Shown here: positions 4,725 to 6,057 of the stretch, one piece after another
Layout of the letters: every line of letters begins with the position of its first letter
Position numbering within the stretch: the stretch's first letter is position 1
Translations under genes and position numbers: made by a program
The notes under the pieces: model-generated
Told to the model about the DNA's origin: nothing
Seen by the model: the letters and a program-made list of their open reading frames with translations, nothing else
Databases searched by the model: none
Source: an uncultured Pseudomonadota bacterium
Lineage (GTDB): Bacteria; Pseudomonadota; Alphaproteobacteria; RUG11792
DNA: 6,057 bases
Assembly: GCA_902773285.1 (NCBI GenBank)
Contig: CACYDS010000030.1
Location: 1-6,057, forward strand
Direction: 5' to 3'

Positions 4725-6057
4725 CTAATCATTATTTTGCATCACTTCCTCAATCCATTCGGCAATTTTAACTCTATCACAATGAAGATCAATTATCTTG
4801 CCCTTAATCTCATCTTCGTTCTTGAAGCTTGATATACCATACTCGCCCTCATACTCATTGTACAAGTTGTTAACTTTATTTCTGATACCATTCGCGCAAT
4901 TGTTAACCTGCTCCTCATAAGTCGATCCAGCAGATTTCTCAATTTCAGATTTATAATTTTCATCGCCATAAAACCTTTGCGCCAGAATAGTTTGTACTTT
5001 CCACTTGGCTTCACTACCTTTTTCTTGAAATAGGAGTTTAACAACTTCTGCACCAGCTCCTTTGATCTTATCGCTCATACAATAGTCTTCATACAATGTC
5101 AAGCAATCTTTACAGGCTTTCTTATATTTTTGAATAGCTTCTTGATTATCGTTAAATGATAATAATTCGTTCAACACCATTGCATCATCATCATAAATGC
5201 CGTATTCCATTATTTCTTCAGCAACATTAAGGAATTTTGTATAAGCCTCAGCTCCATTTTCATTCCAATTGTGCTTCAAGAGCCGATTGACAAATTTTTG
5301 AAGTTCTGTGAAATCAGATATGTTAGTATTTTCGCGAGCATAAAAAACTTTGGCACAATAATCATTAAGGACCCCAAGTATATATTTATACTCTTTCGTT
5401 GTATAGTGTTCATTCTCTTGTTTTAAATTGTAGCAGTAGAGGAGTATTTCATCATCGCTGCCGTATATCTGCTGTATTATATTCAGATTCTTGAGTTTTT
5501 GGAGAATCTGCAAACTTTTGTCGTAATCATTCCCCAAACAATCTTTTGCTCGTAACATATTACGAACTTTAAGCCACTGTTTCTCAAAGTTGTTCTCTAA
5601 CAATTTGTTCATCCTACTAACATCAAAGCCCTTAATATCCAGCGCATATTTTTTTGGAAGTTCATTCCGCAATGCATCCTTCCAGCTGTTCGGATAGGCA
5701 ACGAACTCAAGTCCCACCACTGCATTCTGCGATCTGTTCGGTACAAATTTCAGCAGCCCTGATGTCTTTGTAGTAGGCAATGACTCATAATTATCTTCAA
5801 ATTTAGTTTCTTTATTCATCGGAATGAAATCCAGTTTCGGCTTGATTGGCTTGTAAGTATCATTCTGATCTGCTGGAAAGGAAATACGGAACTGCAATTG
5901 TGCTGCTGCTTCTTCCGGAGCTTGATAAGAGGGAACTATCTTATTGTTGTTATATATATTGAATGACGCATTCGTTGGAATCACGTTTGTGTAATTGATC
6001 AACAAAATATTCTCTTTATTCTCTTTTGACAATGCAGTATTAACCGCATTTTGAGCA
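4725..6057 (-). CDS. Large protein of unknown function (N-terminus outside window)
   Basis: I do not recognise this protein. The frame is open from the right edge to a TAG at 4725-4727, giving at least 443 residues. A TTG at 6030-6032 could be called as a start, but the frame continues upstream as AQNAVNTAL without a stop, so the true start probably lies beyond the window. The first 125 visible residues look extended and polar, rich in N, P, T and Y, with strand-like stretches (QLQFRISFP, GLLKFVPN, VVGLEFVAY). From about residue 130 to the end it is a highly charged, predominantly helical protein with many lysine, glutamate, asparagine and tyrosine residues. Eight cysteines all fall in this helical part, including a CKDC pair. 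No membrane helix or catalytic motif is apparent in the visible part, and a signal peptide cannot be judged. Base composition resembles the rest of the window. It converges on xseA and has no visible operon partner. A host-directed or structural protein specific to this lineage is one possibility, but this is speculation. Confidence 0.8.
   Translation of the reverse strand, partial: AQNAVNTALSKENKENILLINYTNVIPTNASFNIYNNNKIVPSYQAPEEAAAQLQFRISFPADQNDTYKPIKPKLDFIPMNKETKFEDNYESLPTTKTSGLLKFVPNRSQNAVVGLEFVAYPNSWKDALRNELPKKYALDIKGFDVSRMNKLLENNFEKQWLKVRNMLRAKDCLGNDYDKSLQILQKLKNLNIIQQIYGSDDEILLYCYNLKQENEHYTTKEYKYILGVLNDYCAKVFYARENTNISDFTELQKFVNRLLKHNWNENGAEAYTKFLNVAEEIMEYGIYDDDAMVLNELLSFNDNQEAIQKYKKACKDCLTLYEDYCMSDKIKGAGAEVVKLLFQEKGSEAKWKVQTILAQRFYGDENYKSEIEKSAGSTYEEQVNNCANGIRNKVNNLYNEYEGEYGISSFKNEDEIKGKIIDLHCDRVKIAEWIEEVMQNND

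Noticed and set aside
6030..6032. TTG as the true start of the right-hand gene
   Set aside because: The frame is open upstream to the window edge with ordinary-looking residues, and no ribosome binding site is seen in the purine-poor stretch before it. A start beyond the window is more likely.

Overview
The window looks like a piece of chromosome from an AT-rich alphaproteobacterium, probably a host-associated one of the Holosporales or Rickettsiales kind. The basis is that both translation proteins are alphaproteobacterial in style (S2 with the YPIPGNDDA stretch, a 305-residue EF-Ts ending in a GEGIEKKE-type tail), coding sequence is AT-rich, and a toxin-antitoxin cassette and a large unrecognised protein lie beside core genes. 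The lineage is an inference; no 16S or other marker is present.

Layout, left to right. (1) 3-245: the C-terminal end of an unrecognised membrane protein that runs in from the left edge, closed by a small T-tailed hairpin. (2) 318-1201: a type II toxin-antitoxin module of the DinJ/YafQ family on the minus strand, with its own likely promoter and operator. It is bracketed by two direct repeats of 107 bp that differ at only 4 positions. (3) 1202-3102: a likely extended -10 promoter, a 113-nt leader with several complementary segments, then rpsB (ribosomal protein S2) and tsf (EF-Ts) 20 nt apart, then a strong hairpin. (4) 3159-4533: xseA, the large subunit of exonuclease VII, with its own TATAAT box. 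It sits where many alphaproteobacteria have pyrH. (5) 4534-4724: a hairpin-rich gap between convergent genes, including a probable two-way terminator. (6) 4725-6057: a long minus-strand gene of unknown function whose 5' end lies beyond the right edge.

The genes fall into unrelated jobs: translation (rpsB, tsf), DNA repair and recombination (xseA), a self-contained toxin-antitoxin cassette inserted just upstream of the essential rpsB-tsf unit, and an orphan protein. The features most worth a second look are the repeat-flanked cassette, the coding-like content of its repeats, the rpsB leader, and the unknown right-hand protein. I found no CRISPR array, tRNA, rRNA, transposase or recombinase.
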